Of a stretch of 64,000 nt of DNA, positions 28,212 to 37,138 are shown piece after piece (position 1 is the first letter of the stretch; every line of letters starts with the position of its first letter). The translations under genes and the position numbers were made by a program. The DNA is taken from assembly GCA_029863245.1 (NCBI GenBank), contig JAOTVV010000013.1, positions 1 to 64,000 of the forward strand. Direction: 5' to 3'. The notes beneath the pieces are model-generated. The model did no database searches and had not been told where the DNA came from. It was given only the letters and a program-made list of their open reading frames with translations. This DNA comes from Gemmatimonadota bacterium (GTDB lineage Bacteria; Gemmatimonadota; Gemmatimonadetes; Gemmatimonadales; GWC2-71-9).

Positions 28212-28619
28212 CTAGTACGTGATGATCGGTGGCAGCTCCTGGGCGTGCCGAATCCACTTTGCCACTGACTTGGGACCCGGGGTCATCCGGGTGAGCCGCC
28301 GAGCGCGATTCACGTCCTGCAACTTGGCAGCCAGATTGTCGGCGTTCCGGTTCCGTAGCTCCCGGACCGTATCCACCCCCGATCCCTCCAACAACTCCGA
28401 GAACTCGGAGCCGATCCCGGGAATGCGCATCAAGTCCGCCAGATTCACCCACTTGAGCAGGAGCGCGTCGTTCACACCCGTCTTGGCCGCTACGCTCTGA
28501 CGTCCCGAGCCGCCGGCACACTGTTTCAGCAGTTCGGCTGTCGTCCGAATGCCCACGACCGCGAGCTTCTGCGCATACGACGGCCCGATTCCCTCGATCT
28601 CCTCGATCTTGTATGCCAT
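28212..28619 (-). CDS. DUF4332-like helix-hairpin-helix protein
   Basis: A 135-residue cytoplasmic protein built of two helix-hairpin-helix-like repeats. The first is IEGIGPSYAQKLAVVGIRTT and the second is LMRIPGIGSEFSELLEGSGV followed by DTVRELRNRNADNLAAKLQD. This pattern matches DUF4332/RPB5-like and the HhH domains appended to nucleic-acid proteins. Nonspecific DNA or RNA binding is plausible but not shown. ATG 28619 is preceded by GGGAGGAG, close to the codon; upstream in-frame codons to 28781 do not look coding. Confidence 0.8.
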   Translation of the reverse strand: MAYKIEEIEGIGPSYAQKLAVVGIRTTAELLKQCAGGSGRQSVAAKTGVNDALLLKWVNLADLMRIPGIGSEFSELLEGSGVDTVRELRNRNADNLAAKLQDVNRARRLTRMTPGPKSVAKWIRHAQELPPIITY

Positions 28620-28837
28620 CTCTCCTCCCTCGCCGATGTTTCCGAGTGGGACGTTCCGTGGTGCCACGATGAATCTGTTCGGCCGCACGAGCGGCGGCAA
28701 TGCGCACGCGCCAGCCGGCGGGTCGCACGGGGTTGCGGTAGGGCTCGAGGCCCTCGAAATTCGATTCGTAAGATCGCGCAACCGGCCGGATGGCCGTCGA
28801 GACTGGCGACCGTGCCGCCTTCACTGAGGAGCGTCGA

Positions 28838-30205
28838 ATGAGATCGATCACTGCGAGCGCACTGCTGCTCGTCTTCACCGTCGTGCCAGCCCTTCAGGGC
28901 CAGACTACCGGACTCACGCTCCCCCACGAACGCTTCGTCCTCCCGAACGGGCTCACCGTGATCTTGCACGAGGATCACTCGACCCCGATGGTTGCCGTCG
29001 ATGTCTGGTACCATGTCGGCTCGGCACGCGAGCGACCGGGGCGAACGGGCTTTGCCCACCTCTTCGAGCACATCATGTTCGAAGGCTCGGGTCACGTGCC
29101 GGAAGGCAAGTTCGACGAGTGGCTGGAGGCAGCCGGAGGCAACAACAACGGGTCGACGAACACCGACCGCACCAACTACTTCGAGACGCTGCCAAAGAGC
29201 GCGCTCGCACTCGCCTTGTTCCTCGAGTCCGATCGGATGGGGTACCTGCTGAACGCGATGTCCCCTGCCAAGGTCGATGGCCAGCGCGACGTCGTGAAGA
29301 ACGAGCGGCGGCAGAGCTACGACAATCGACCGTACGGTCTCGCCTTTCAGACCCTGAGCGAGAATCTGTACCAAGCCGATCACCCGTATCACTGGCCGGT
29401 CATCGGATCGATGGTCGATCTGTCGGCTGCCAGCTACGAAGACGTCGTCCAATTCCACCGCACGTTCTACGCACCGTCCAACGCAGCGGTGGCCATCGCC
29501 GGCGACATCGACGTCGCAGAAGCCAGGCAGCTCGTGGAGCATTGGTTCAGCGACGTGCCAGCGGGCCCGCCGGTCCCACCGCTGGCGGGACCAGCCGTCT
29601 TCCTCGCCGAAGAAAAGCGCGTCGTGCTGGAAGACCGCGTCCAGTTGCCCCGACTCTACATGTGCTGGCTCTCTCCGGCCATCTTCACCCCGGGGGACGC
29701 CGAGTTGGACATCGCGGCCGACATCCTGGCGGGCGGCAAGAATGCCAGGCTGTACAAACGCCTCGTGTACGACATGCAGATTGCGCAGGACGTGAGCGCT
29801 TTCCAGGGATCGGCGGAGTTGGTGTCGGATTTCTGCATCGTCGCGACGGCTAGGAGCGGACATGGCCTAGCTGAGCTGGAACGTGTCATTCAGGACGAGC
29901 TGGACCGGCTAAAGGCAGACGGACCGTCCGAGCGTGAGATCCTGCGAGCCGTGAACCAGAACGAGGCCTCGTTCCTTTCACAGCTCGAGTCGATCTTCGG
30001 GAAGGCCGATCGCCTGAACAACTACCACTTCCGAACGGGCAATCCCGACTACTTCAACGAGGATCTCGCACGATACAGGGCCGTGGGGCCGGAAGACGTG
30101 CAGGCCATGCTGCAGACGACACTGCACGACGACGCGCGGGTCATCCTGAGCATCGTTCCTAATGGCAAACCCGAACTGGCGGCGACCAAGCCGGTGAGCG
30201 AGTGA
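28838..30205 (+). CDS. Secreted M16 zinc metallopeptidase, catalytic subunit
   Basis: A 455-residue inverzincin with a Sec signal (LLLVFTVVPALQGQ). The zinc site is HLFEH (His74, Glu77, His78), and the downstream ligand Glu is probably in VVKNERRQSYDNRP. The family (pitrilysin, mitochondrial processing peptidase) cleaves peptides inside a closed chamber formed by two halves. The gene overlaps the next M16 gene, which lacks the zinc motif, so the two probably form an active/inactive heterodimer in the periplasm. GAGGAGCG before ATG 28838 fixes the start. Confidence 0.94.
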   Translation: MRSITASALLLVFTVVPALQGQTTGLTLPHERFVLPNGLTVILHEDHSTPMVAVDVWYHVGSARERPGRTGFAHLFEHIMFEGSGHVPEGKFDEWLEAAGGNNNGSTNTDRTNYFETLPKSALALALFLESDRMGYLLNAMSPAKVDGQRDVVKNERRQSYDNRPYGLAFQTLSENLYQADHPYHWPVIGSMVDLSAASYEDVVQFHRTFYAPSNAAVAIAGDIDVAEARQLVEHWFSDVPAGPPVPPLAGPAVFLAEEKRVVLEDRVQLPRLYMCWLSPAIFTPGDAELDIAADILAGGKNARLYKRLVYDMQIAQDVSAFQGSAELVSDFCIVATARSGHGLAELERVIQDELDRLKADGPSEREILRAVNQNEASFLSQLESIFGKADRLNNYHFRTGNPDYFNEDLARYRAVGPEDVQAMLQTTLHDDARVILSIVPNGKPELAATKPVSE

Positions 30206-30207
30206 CC

Positions 30208-31665
30208 ATGACGAAGACGACGATTGCCCTTTGCCTGCTCGCGGTGGGCGCCGGTGCAACATCGGCAGCGGCGCAAGGACCAGACCGCAGCACGCCTCCC
30301 GACTTGGGACCACCGCCAAAGCTGATCTTGCCGCCGATACAGGAGTTTCGGCTCGGTAACGGTCTCCGCGTAATGCTGATGGAAAAGCACCAGGTGCCCG
30401 TGGTGCAGGTCACCGTGCTGATCAGTGCCGGCACGGCGAACGATCCGAGCGACCGGATCGGACTCGCGGCCATGGTGGCGGACATGATGGACGAGGGGGC
30501 CGGGGACCGTGACGCACTGGAGCTGGCCGACGCGGTGAGCTTCCTGGGCGCCCGCCTGTCCACGAGCGCGGATCGCCACACAATGAGCGCCTCGCTCTAC
30601 ACCGCAGTCGCCAAGCTCGGCGAGGCTCTCCCCCTGTTGGCTGACGTGGTGACACGTCCCACGTTCCCCAACACCGAGCTCGAGCGGAAACGGCTCAGTC
30701 GTTTGACCGCGCTGCTCCAGGCCCATGACGAGCCACGGATCGTAGCCTCGGTGCTCTTTGCACGTGCCATCTATGGTGCACACCCCTACGGACACCCCAC
30801 TATCGGCACGGAAGCGTCGGTTCGGGCGATGAGCGTGGACGACCTCCGAGGATTCCACGACATGTATGTCACGGCGAGCAATGCTACCGTGATCGTCGTG
30901 GGTGACGTGTCCAGAGACGCAATCCGCGCCGAGCTCGAGCGCGCGTTTGGGATGTGGAAGACGGGCGAGGCACCGACGCCGACCTGGCCCGACATGCCTC
31001 CGATCACCCGGCGGCACGTCCTCCTGGTCGACAAGCCGGGGGCGGCCCAGAGCGAGATCCGCATCGGCCGCATAGGCGTGGTGCGTTTGACCGACGACTA
31101 CGACGCGCTGCAGGTAATGAACACCGTGCTGGGAGGCTCGTTCACCTCGCGACTCAACCAGAATCTCCGCGAGGACAAGGGCTGGACGTACGGTGCCCGT
31201 TCGTCGTTCGCCTTCGACCGGCTGCCCGGCCCATTCTTGGCGTCTTCCGCGGTGCAGACCGACGTCACCGACAAGGCACTGGAAGAGTTCTTCAAGGAGT
31301 TCGACGCGATCCGCATGCCCGTCCCGAGAGCCGAGCTCGAGGGAGCGAAGAACTACGAGGCCCTGGGATTTCCGTCGGGATTCCAGTCGGTACGCGGGGT
31401 CGCCGCCAACCTGGAGGAGATCGCGATCTATGACCTTTCGCGGGACTTCTTCAATCGCTACGTCGACGGGATTCGCGCCGTGACGCAAAATGACGTGCGA
31501 CGGGTGGCTCGGCAGTATGTCCAGCCCGATCGGTTCGTCGTCGTGGTGGTAGGCGACCGCGAGAAGATCGAAGCCGGCATCAGGGCGCTGAAACTCGGTC
31601 CGGTGACCATCATGTCGGTCGAGGACGTGCTCGGTGAGAGGCCGGAGATCGGCAGCACGAACTAG
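30208..31665 (+). CDS. M16 peptidase-like subunit without zinc motif
   Basis: A 485-residue exported partner of the preceding protein. It has a signal peptide (CLLAVGAGATSAAAQ) and the M16 fold, but the position of HxxEH reads DMMDEGAG, so it cannot bind zinc. It retains the Arg/Tyr substrate-binding region (TSRLNQNLREDKGWTYGARS) that in family heterodimers is supplied by the non-catalytic half. The start is ATG 30208, two bases beyond the previous stop; a GTG overlapping that stop is the alternative. Confidence 0.92.
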   Translation: MTKTTIALCLLAVGAGATSAAAQGPDRSTPPDLGPPPKLILPPIQEFRLGNGLRVMLMEKHQVPVVQVTVLISAGTANDPSDRIGLAAMVADMMDEGAGDRDALELADAVSFLGARLSTSADRHTMSASLYTAVAKLGEALPLLADVVTRPTFPNTELERKRLSRLTALLQAHDEPRIVASVLFARAIYGAHPYGHPTIGTEASVRAMSVDDLRGFHDMYVTASNATVIVVGDVSRDAIRAELERAFGMWKTGEAPTPTWPDMPPITRRHVLLVDKPGAAQSEIRIGRIGVVRLTDDYDALQVMNTVLGGSFTSRLNQNLREDKGWTYGARSSFAFDRLPGPFLASSAVQTDVTDKALEEFFKEFDAIRMPVPRAELEGAKNYEALGFPSGFQSVRGVAANLEEIAIYDLSRDFFNRYVDGIRAVTQNDVRRVARQYVQPDRFVVVVVGDREKIEAGIRALKLGPVTIMSVEDVLGERPEIGSTN

Positions 31666-31787
31666 GAGCACCGCGTCACCCCTGCGTTGCCGTCGGGATC
31701 GATGTACGACCGTGCTCGGCCCCGCTCCCGTTGCACGTGCTTGCTGGGTGCTCGCGCAATGCCCATGTCCGTAGCTACTTTGCATCC

Positions 31788-33017
31788 ATGAGCGAGCCAC
31801 AACCGTCGGTCGTCGTTCTGTTCAACCACACGGGCGAGGACGAATACGAACGACTCGAGCACGTAGACCCGGCGTCTCTCGACTTCGAGCCGGAGTACGA
31901 CATTCGGGTCACGACGGTGCTCGACGAGTACAAGGCGGTGGCACGCGCACTGCGCCGGGAAGGGTACCGCGCCCGCCTGTACAACGTGCGCGAGGACCTG
32001 GGGAGGCTGGAGCGGTTACTGCGGCGCAATCCGCCAGACGTGATCTTCAACTTGATCGAGCATTTCCACGACGACGCCGAGCTGGAACCGTCCGTGGCGG
32101 CGCTCTTCGACCTGCACGAGGTGGCGTACACCGGTGCGGCGCCGTTTGCCCTGTCGTTCTGCCACAAGAAGGGACTCACTAAGCAACTGTTGCTGCAGAA
32201 CGGCGTTCCTACACCCCGGTTCGTGGCCGTCAAGGAGCCGCGACTGCCGAAACGCTCCAAGCTCAAGTACCCCGTCATCGTCAAACCCGCTCGCGAAGAT
32301 GCGAGCTCGGGTGTGGAACGCGAGTCGGTAGTGTTCGACGAAGAACAACTCCAGGCCCGCCTCCAGTACGTCTACGACGAGTACGGGATCCCCATCCTGG
32401 TCGAGGAGTTCATCGACGGGGAGGAACTGCACGTACCGATTCTCGGCAACGATCCGCCGGAGGTCCTGCCACCCATCGCGTGGGACTTCACGGGATTGCC
32501 GGAGGGATATCCCCACATCATCACGTTTGCCGCAAAGTGGAACCCGTTGTCCGAAGCGTATCATCGGGTCCACTCGGTGTGCCCGCCCGACCTCCCGAAG
32601 CGCATGCTGCGCAAGGTTGAGGAGGTATCGCTCCAGGCCTACGAGGTGACCGGCTGCCGGGACTACGCCCGAGTCGACGTTCGGATCGGCAAAGATGGGA
32701 ACGCGTACGTCCTCGAGATCAACCCCAACCCCGATCTCACCGAGGGTGTCTCGTACATGGAATCTGCGGAAGTCGCCGGGCACACGTTCGCCGAAATCCT
32801 CGCCATGATCGTCGACATGGCGCTGGAAAGAAAGGAAGAGACCGACGAGGCACGACGCCTGCGACTCGAGCGCCAGAAGCAGAAGCGCGAGCCGGTCAGC
32901 CCTGAGGGACTGAGGGCGTCGCTGCAGCGCCTGGACGACAAAGCAGAGGAGAAGACCCGTACCGCAGCCGGACGCCGCAAGAAGGCCAAGCGCAAGACCA
33001 AGCAATCCGACAAATGA
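31788..33017 (+). CDS. ATP-grasp ligase, D-Ala-D-Ala ligase-like
   Basis: A 409-residue protein with the ATP-grasp fold. Visible elements are PDVIFNLIEHFHDDAELEPS (N-terminal substrate domain), FCHKKGLTKQLLLQNGVPTP, the ATP-binding YPVIVKPAREDASSGVE, PILVEEFIDGEELHVPILG and the Mg-binding EINPNPDLTEGVSY. It differs from true Ddl by the unusual N-terminus and by a Lys/Arg-rich C-terminal tail of about 60 residues. It would join an amino acid or carboxylate to an amine using ATP; the substrate is unknown. No cell-wall genes are adjacent. Confidence 0.85.
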   Translation: MSEPQPSVVVLFNHTGEDEYERLEHVDPASLDFEPEYDIRVTTVLDEYKAVARALRREGYRARLYNVREDLGRLERLLRRNPPDVIFNLIEHFHDDAELEPSVAALFDLHEVAYTGAAPFALSFCHKKGLTKQLLLQNGVPTPRFVAVKEPRLPKRSKLKYPVIVKPAREDASSGVERESVVFDEEQLQARLQYVYDEYGIPILVEEFIDGEELHVPILGNDPPEVLPPIAWDFTGLPEGYPHIITFAAKWNPLSEAYHRVHSVCPPDLPKRMLRKVEEVSLQAYEVTGCRDYARVDVRIGKDGNAYVLEINPNPDLTEGVSYMESAEVAGHTFAEILAMIVDMALERKEETDEARRLRLERQKQKREPVSPEGLRASLQRLDDKAEEKTRTAAGRRKKAKRKTKQSDK

Positions 33018-33020
33018 CGA

Positions 33021-33049
33021 CGGGGCCGCGCGCGCAGAGCGGCCCCGTA
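33021..33049. terminator. Hairpin terminator between convergent genes
   Basis: A perfect 10-bp stem (33021-33030 with 33040-33049) with a 9-nt loop lies three bases after the ATP-grasp gene and 25 bases from the end of the convergent cold-shock gene. No T-tract is present. Confidence 0.6.
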
Positions 33050-33073
33050 GCGCCGAACCAGGTGGAGGATTGG

Positions 33074-33283
33074 CTAGCCGAGAATGACGACGTTCTGCGC
33101 AGCGGGGCCTTTCTCCCCGTCCACTACTTCGAACTCGACTTGCTGCCCTTCCTTCAACGACTTGAAGCCTTCACTTTGGATGGCCGAAAAATGGACGAAG
33201 CAGTCCTTTTCGCCGTCGTCGCGCGTGATGAACCCGAACCCCTTCTTGTCGTTGAACCACTTCACCGTGCCAGTCATACGCAT
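33074..33283 (-). CDS. Cold-shock protein (CspA family)
   Basis: A 69-residue OB-fold nucleic-acid chaperone. Both RNA-binding motifs are intact: KGFGFIT (RNP1) and CFVHFSAIQ (RNP2), preceded by GTVKWFNDK. It binds single-stranded RNA/DNA and melts RNA structure. The start is ATG 33283 with AGGAGGAG eight bases upstream; a second ATG two codons later is possible. Its upstream region is shared with the divergent phosphoesterase gene. Confidence 0.97.
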   Translation of the reverse strand: MRMTGTVKWFNDKKGFGFITRDDGEKDCFVHFSAIQSEGFKSLKEGQQVEFEVVDGEKGPAAQNVVILG

Positions 33284-33461
33284 GTCCTGCACTCCTCCTG
33301 AAACGGTACCGTCCTGCCGCCGGAACACGTGCGGCGTCTCGCATCGGCTAAGCTAGTCCGGAATTCCGGGGGTCGAAAGAGTCGTCTCGGTCCCACGTGA
33401 CGCTTGCGGCCATCGAGACCACGCCTACCTTCTCTCCAACCAGCGATTCGGAGAACGTGCC

Positions 33462-34376
33462 GTGCAGCGCAGGGATTTCGTACGGACGGTTGCAGTTGGT
33501 GCCGCAGCCTCCATGGGTCTGCCACGGACCGCCCTGGCCACGTCCGACACCACCTTTGCGCTCGCGCATCTCGCCGATCCGCACATACAGCCGGAGCTCC
33601 GAGCCGCCGAGGGATGCCGACAGTGTTTTCGACAGGTCAACGCCCTGAAACCCGACTTCGCCATCAGCGGTGGCGATCTCGTCTTCGACGTCATGGCAAC
33701 GGACCGTCGCCGCGCGAACCTACTGTACGGTCTGTATCGTGAGACGGTCGCTGCGCTCGATGTGCCGCTGTACGACGTTATCGGCAATCACGACGTGCTC
33801 GGGATCGACCCGGCCAGCCCCGTCCTCTACACCGATCCGCTCTTCGGCAAGAAGCTCTACGAAAACCGCATCGGAGCACGCTACTACTTCTTCGACCACA
33901 AGGGGTGGCGGTTCATCGTCCTCGATTCGATCGGCACGGGACCCGACCCGAAGGACGGTTATTACGGCTTGATCGACGAGGAGCAGGTGGATTGGCTGCG
34001 GTCCGTGCTGGAGGGCGCCGGCACCGGAACCCCCATCGTCGTGGTCACCCACATCCCGATTCTCACCGCCTTCATGGCCTACGCCGAGGGGACGATGGTC
34101 GCACCGTCGCGTCGGGTGGTGGTGACCAATGGCAAGGACATCATGGAGATCCTGGCTCGCTACCGCGTGAAAGCCGTGCTGCAGGGCCACACCCACGTGC
34201 GGGAGAGCATCGAGTACATGGGCTGCAAGTACATCACGTCCGGAGCTGTGTGCGGCAACTGGTGGAAGGGTCCCCGTATGGGCCATCCCGAGGGGTTCGG
34301 GCTGCTCACGGCGCGCGGCGGCGAGATCGAGTGGGAGTATCGGCTGTACGGGTTTCAGGCGGGATCCGGGCAGTAG
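33462..34376 (+). CDS. Tat-exported calcineurin-like metallophosphoesterase
   Basis: A 304-residue protein. Its N-terminus QRRDFVRTVAVGAAASM is a twin-arginine signal. Phosphoesterase motifs appear in order: LADPHI (DxH), SGGDLVFD (GDxxxD), VIGNHDVLG (GNHD), VVVTHIPI and QGHTHV (GHxH), together binding two metals. It should hydrolyse a phosphomonoester, phosphodiester or nucleotide in the periplasm. The start is GTG 33462 with GGAG about ten bases upstream. The C-terminus is a short beta-rich domain. Confidence 0.92.
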   Translation: MQRRDFVRTVAVGAAASMGLPRTALATSDTTFALAHLADPHIQPELRAAEGCRQCFRQVNALKPDFAISGGDLVFDVMATDRRRANLLYGLYRETVAALDVPLYDVIGNHDVLGIDPASPVLYTDPLFGKKLYENRIGARYYFFDHKGWRFIVLDSIGTGPDPKDGYYGLIDEEQVDWLRSVLEGAGTGTPIVVVTHIPILTAFMAYAEGTMVAPSRRVVVTNGKDIMEILARYRVKAVLQGHTHVRESIEYMGCKYITSGAVCGNWWKGPRMGHPEGFGLLTARGGEIEWEYRLYGFQAGSGQ

Positions 34377-34457
34377 TGCCGGAGGGAGAACGGCACGGGG
34401 CGGAGGAGCACGTCGTGGACGCGCTCCCCCACCCCTCTCCTCTCACCCACCAAAAAG

Positions 34458-34745
34458 CTACTTCTTTCTCTTTCCCTTCTTGGCGCTGCCGCGCGCGCTT
34501 CGGGCGGCCATTCCTGCCGCCACCGCCACCCCGGCAGCCGCAGCTGCCGCACCGGCGGCCGTGAGCGCCTTCCGTACCTTCTTCCTTCGCCGGGTGGTCT
34601 TGGCCGCCTTCACCTTCTTCTTTACGGCCTTCGCCGCGCGGCGGGCACCAGCCTCCGTGCGCTTGCCGGCCTTCGTGGCGGCGCGCTTGGCTCGCTTCAC
34701 TCCTCGCCGAACCGCCTTCTTCGCCTTTTGCGTCCTGCTTGCCAT
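34458..34745 (-). CDS. Lys/Ala-rich histone H1-like protein
   Basis: A 95-residue strongly basic protein. The first ~55 residues repeat short Lys/Arg/Ala blocks (AKKAVRRGVKRAKRAATKAG, AKAVKKKVKAAKTTRRRKK) like the C-terminal tail of eukaryotic H1 and bacterial Hc1-type proteins. A hydrophobic Ala/Gly/Val stretch follows (AAGAAAAAAGVAVAAGMAA), then a basic end KKGKRKK. A GGGGGAGA precedes ATG 34745. DNA binding and compaction is the likely role; the hydrophobic segment could alternatively be membrane-inserting. It lies upstream of and in line with the dipeptidyl-peptidase gene stop. Confidence 0.75.
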   Translation of the reverse strand: MASRTQKAKKAVRRGVKRAKRAATKAGKRTEAGARRAAKAVKKKVKAAKTTRRRKKVRKALTAAGAAAAAAGVAVAAGMAARSARGSAKKGKRKK

Positions 34746-34812
34746 GGTCTCCCCCGTCGGTCCCGAGTGTTCACTGGGTTTCTTCTAACATACGTGTGCC
34801 GGGCACGGCTGG

Positions 34813-37101
34813 TCAGGGTCGTGGTCCTGCCAACAGATTCTCCTGCAAATACCGTGTCAGCAACCCGTAGACGTGACGGGTGGTGCCGCGGCCTTCGAAA
34901 ATCCCGTGCGATCGGTTGGGATACGCCATCATGGTGAAGTGCTTGCCGTGCTCGATGAGTTGGTTGACGAGCGCTTCAGTTCCTTGATAGTGGACATTGT
35001 CATCACCCGTTCCATGCACCAGCAGGAGATTGCCCTCGAGCCCCTCGGCAAACGTGATCGGTGAGCCTTGCTCATAGGCGTCGGGACTCTCTCCGGGCAG
35101 TCCCGTGTAGCGCTCCTGATAGACCGTGTCGTAGTAGCGCATGTTCGGAACCGGCGCCACGGCCATCCCGGTGTGGTAGATCTCGGGATAGCGAAACATC
35201 GCGTTCAACGTACTGGACCCACCCCCACTCCATCCCCAAATCCCGACACGCTCGGCATCGATGAACGGGAAGCTGTCGGCGACTGCGCGCACGCCCATCG
35301 CCTGATCGCGCGCTGTGAGCACGCCGATCTTCTGATACACCGACTTCCGCCACTCCCGGCCCCGCGGTACGGGCGTGCCGCGATTGTCGAGGCTCATGAC
35401 GACATACCCCAGGTCCGCCAGATACTGATGCCACAACATCAGCGTCCCGCCCCAGCGATCGGTGACCGTCGTCCCCCACGGCTCACCGTACACGTAGAAC
35501 AGCACCGGCCACTTCTTGGATCGGTCGAAGTCGTTCGGTGTCATCATCCACCCGTCCAAAACCACACCATCGACCGTTCGCACTCGGAAGAAGTCGGTCC
35601 GGTGCTGCTTCACAGTGGCGACCTTCGTTCGCAGATCCTGGTTGTCCGCCACGGTGCGCACGACCCGGTGCGAGGCTAAGTCCGCCAGCGTAATCTCGGG
35701 GGGCGCATCGAACGTGGAGAACGTGTGGAAGGCCCACTGTCCGTTCGGCGAAACGTTATAGGCGTGCCAGCCCGGTCGATCGGGTGACAGCCGCTCGGCC
35801 CTGCCCGAACCCGCGAGACGGACCCGATACAGGTAGCGACGGGTCGGTTCCTCCGGAGAGGCGATGTAGTACAACCAGCCATTGCGTTGGTCGACGAGCT
35901 CCACGCTCATGACGTCCGTGTTGGGCGGTGTGATCGGTTTCATCCCCCGCCCATCCCGATTCACCGCATACAGCCGACGCCACCCATCGCGCTCGCTCAT
36001 CCACGTGAACTGCCGTCCCTCGTTCAGCCAGTGCAGGTCGTCGATCACGTCGACCCATGCCTTGTCGGTCTCCGTCAGGAGCGTCCGCATGGTCCCGCTG
36101 GCCGCGTCGCCCAACATCACCGTGAGGGTGTTCTGCAGGCGGTTCAGGTGCTGCACGACGACTTCGTCGGAGCTCGCTGCCCACTCCATCCGGGCGATGT
36201 AGTAGTTCCGCGGGTCTCCGTCAGCGTGTAGCCAGGTTGTGGGGCCTCCGATGGCCGCAACCACACCCACCCGCACGGCCGAGTTGGTTGTGCCCGCCTT
36301 GGGATACTGAATGGGAATGGTGAACGAGTACAGTGAATCCGTGGTGTTGAGCAGCAGAAAATCTCTCACGCCGCTGGCGTCGAGTTGCCAGTATGCGATC
36401 TTGGTGCCGTCCGGACTCCAGCGGAACCCGTCAGCCGGTGTGGCCGAGCCGAAGAAGAACTCCTCCTCGTACACCCAGTCGAACCGGCCATTGAGGATCG
36501 TCCGCGATCCGTCGGAGGTCAGCCGCGTCACGGACCCGCTGTCGAGATCTTCGACGTAGATGTCGTTCTCGCTCACATATGCCACGCGCGACCCGTCGGG
36601 CGAGAACTTCGCATACATGAGCGACGACGCCGGCTGGTCAGTCCCGACCTGTCGGAGGCGCCCGGTGGGTCGATCGAGCACCCAGTAGTCACCACGGGTG
36701 TTGGAACGCCACACGCGGCGCGAGTTGGTGAACACGAGGAGACGGCTACCGTCGTCCGACCACCCGTAGCCCTGTATCACCAGTGGTCGGTCCGCACCGA
36801 CGGGCACGAGCGCCGACGCACCGACCATCACCTCTGTGGCGGCGGTAGCGGGATCGTGCCGGACGATGTCGACCCCACTACCCACCGCGGTCGACGGCTC
36901 CAGAGTGGTGTACCTCCCGTCCTCCAGCCAGCGGATCTGGCCGAGCCCCCGGGGGAAGAACTCACCTGAGGCAAACAGTCGGTCTAGAGTGAGCGAGGCG
37001 CCTTCTTGGGCGTGGAGAGGCTGGCCGACACCAATGAGGACGACGAGCGTCAGGAGCCACCGAGCAGTCACGCGAATCGACATGGTCTGTAGTTGTCTCA
37101 T
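34813..37101 (-). CDS. Dipeptidyl-peptidase IV-like S9B serine peptidase
   Basis: A 762-residue exported peptidase with a Sec signal (ARWLLTLVVLIGVGQPLHAQ). An N-terminal beta-propeller includes DWVYEEEFFFG, the double-Glu motif that holds the substrate amino terminus in DPP-IV. The hydrolase domain has Ser in GIWGWSGGGSSTLNAMF, Asp in LLVHGTGDDNVHYQGTE and His in PNRSHGIFEGRG. It should remove Xaa-Pro or Xaa-Ala dipeptides from peptides in the periplasm. The start could also be ATG 37083; no strong Shine-Dalgarno is seen. The much longer open frame upstream overlaps the cysteine peptidase gene and is not used. Confidence 0.94.
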   Translation of the reverse strand: MRQLQTMSIRVTARWLLTLVVLIGVGQPLHAQEGASLTLDRLFASGEFFPRGLGQIRWLEDGRYTTLEPSTAVGSGVDIVRHDPATAATEVMVGASALVPVGADRPLVIQGYGWSDDGSRLLVFTNSRRVWRSNTRGDYWVLDRPTGRLRQVGTDQPASSLMYAKFSPDGSRVAYVSENDIYVEDLDSGSVTRLTSDGSRTILNGRFDWVYEEEFFFGSATPADGFRWSPDGTKIAYWQLDASGVRDFLLLNTTDSLYSFTIPIQYPKAGTTNSAVRVGVVAAIGGPTTWLHADGDPRNYYIARMEWAASSDEVVVQHLNRLQNTLTVMLGDAASGTMRTLLTETDKAWVDVIDDLHWLNEGRQFTWMSERDGWRRLYAVNRDGRGMKPITPPNTDVMSVELVDQRNGWLYYIASPEEPTRRYLYRVRLAGSGRAERLSPDRPGWHAYNVSPNGQWAFHTFSTFDAPPEITLADLASHRVVRTVADNQDLRTKVATVKQHRTDFFRVRTVDGVVLDGWMMTPNDFDRSKKWPVLFYVYGEPWGTTVTDRWGGTLMLWHQYLADLGYVVMSLDNRGTPVPRGREWRKSVYQKIGVLTARDQAMGVRAVADSFPFIDAERVGIWGWSGGGSSTLNAMFRYPEIYHTGMAVAPVPNMRYYDTVYQERYTGLPGESPDAYEQGSPITFAEGLEGNLLLVHGTGDDNVHYQGTEALVNQLIEHGKHFTMMAYPNRSHGIFEGRGTTRHVYGLLTRYLQENLLAGPRP

Positions 37102-37138
37102 GAGAGGTTGAAGAAAAGGGGTTGGATCGGAGCCGCGC

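Noticed and set aside
30049..31800. 583-codon minus-strand open frame over the M16 pair
   Set aside because: It is antisense to two genes with signal peptides and M16 motifs and has no recognisable protein features.
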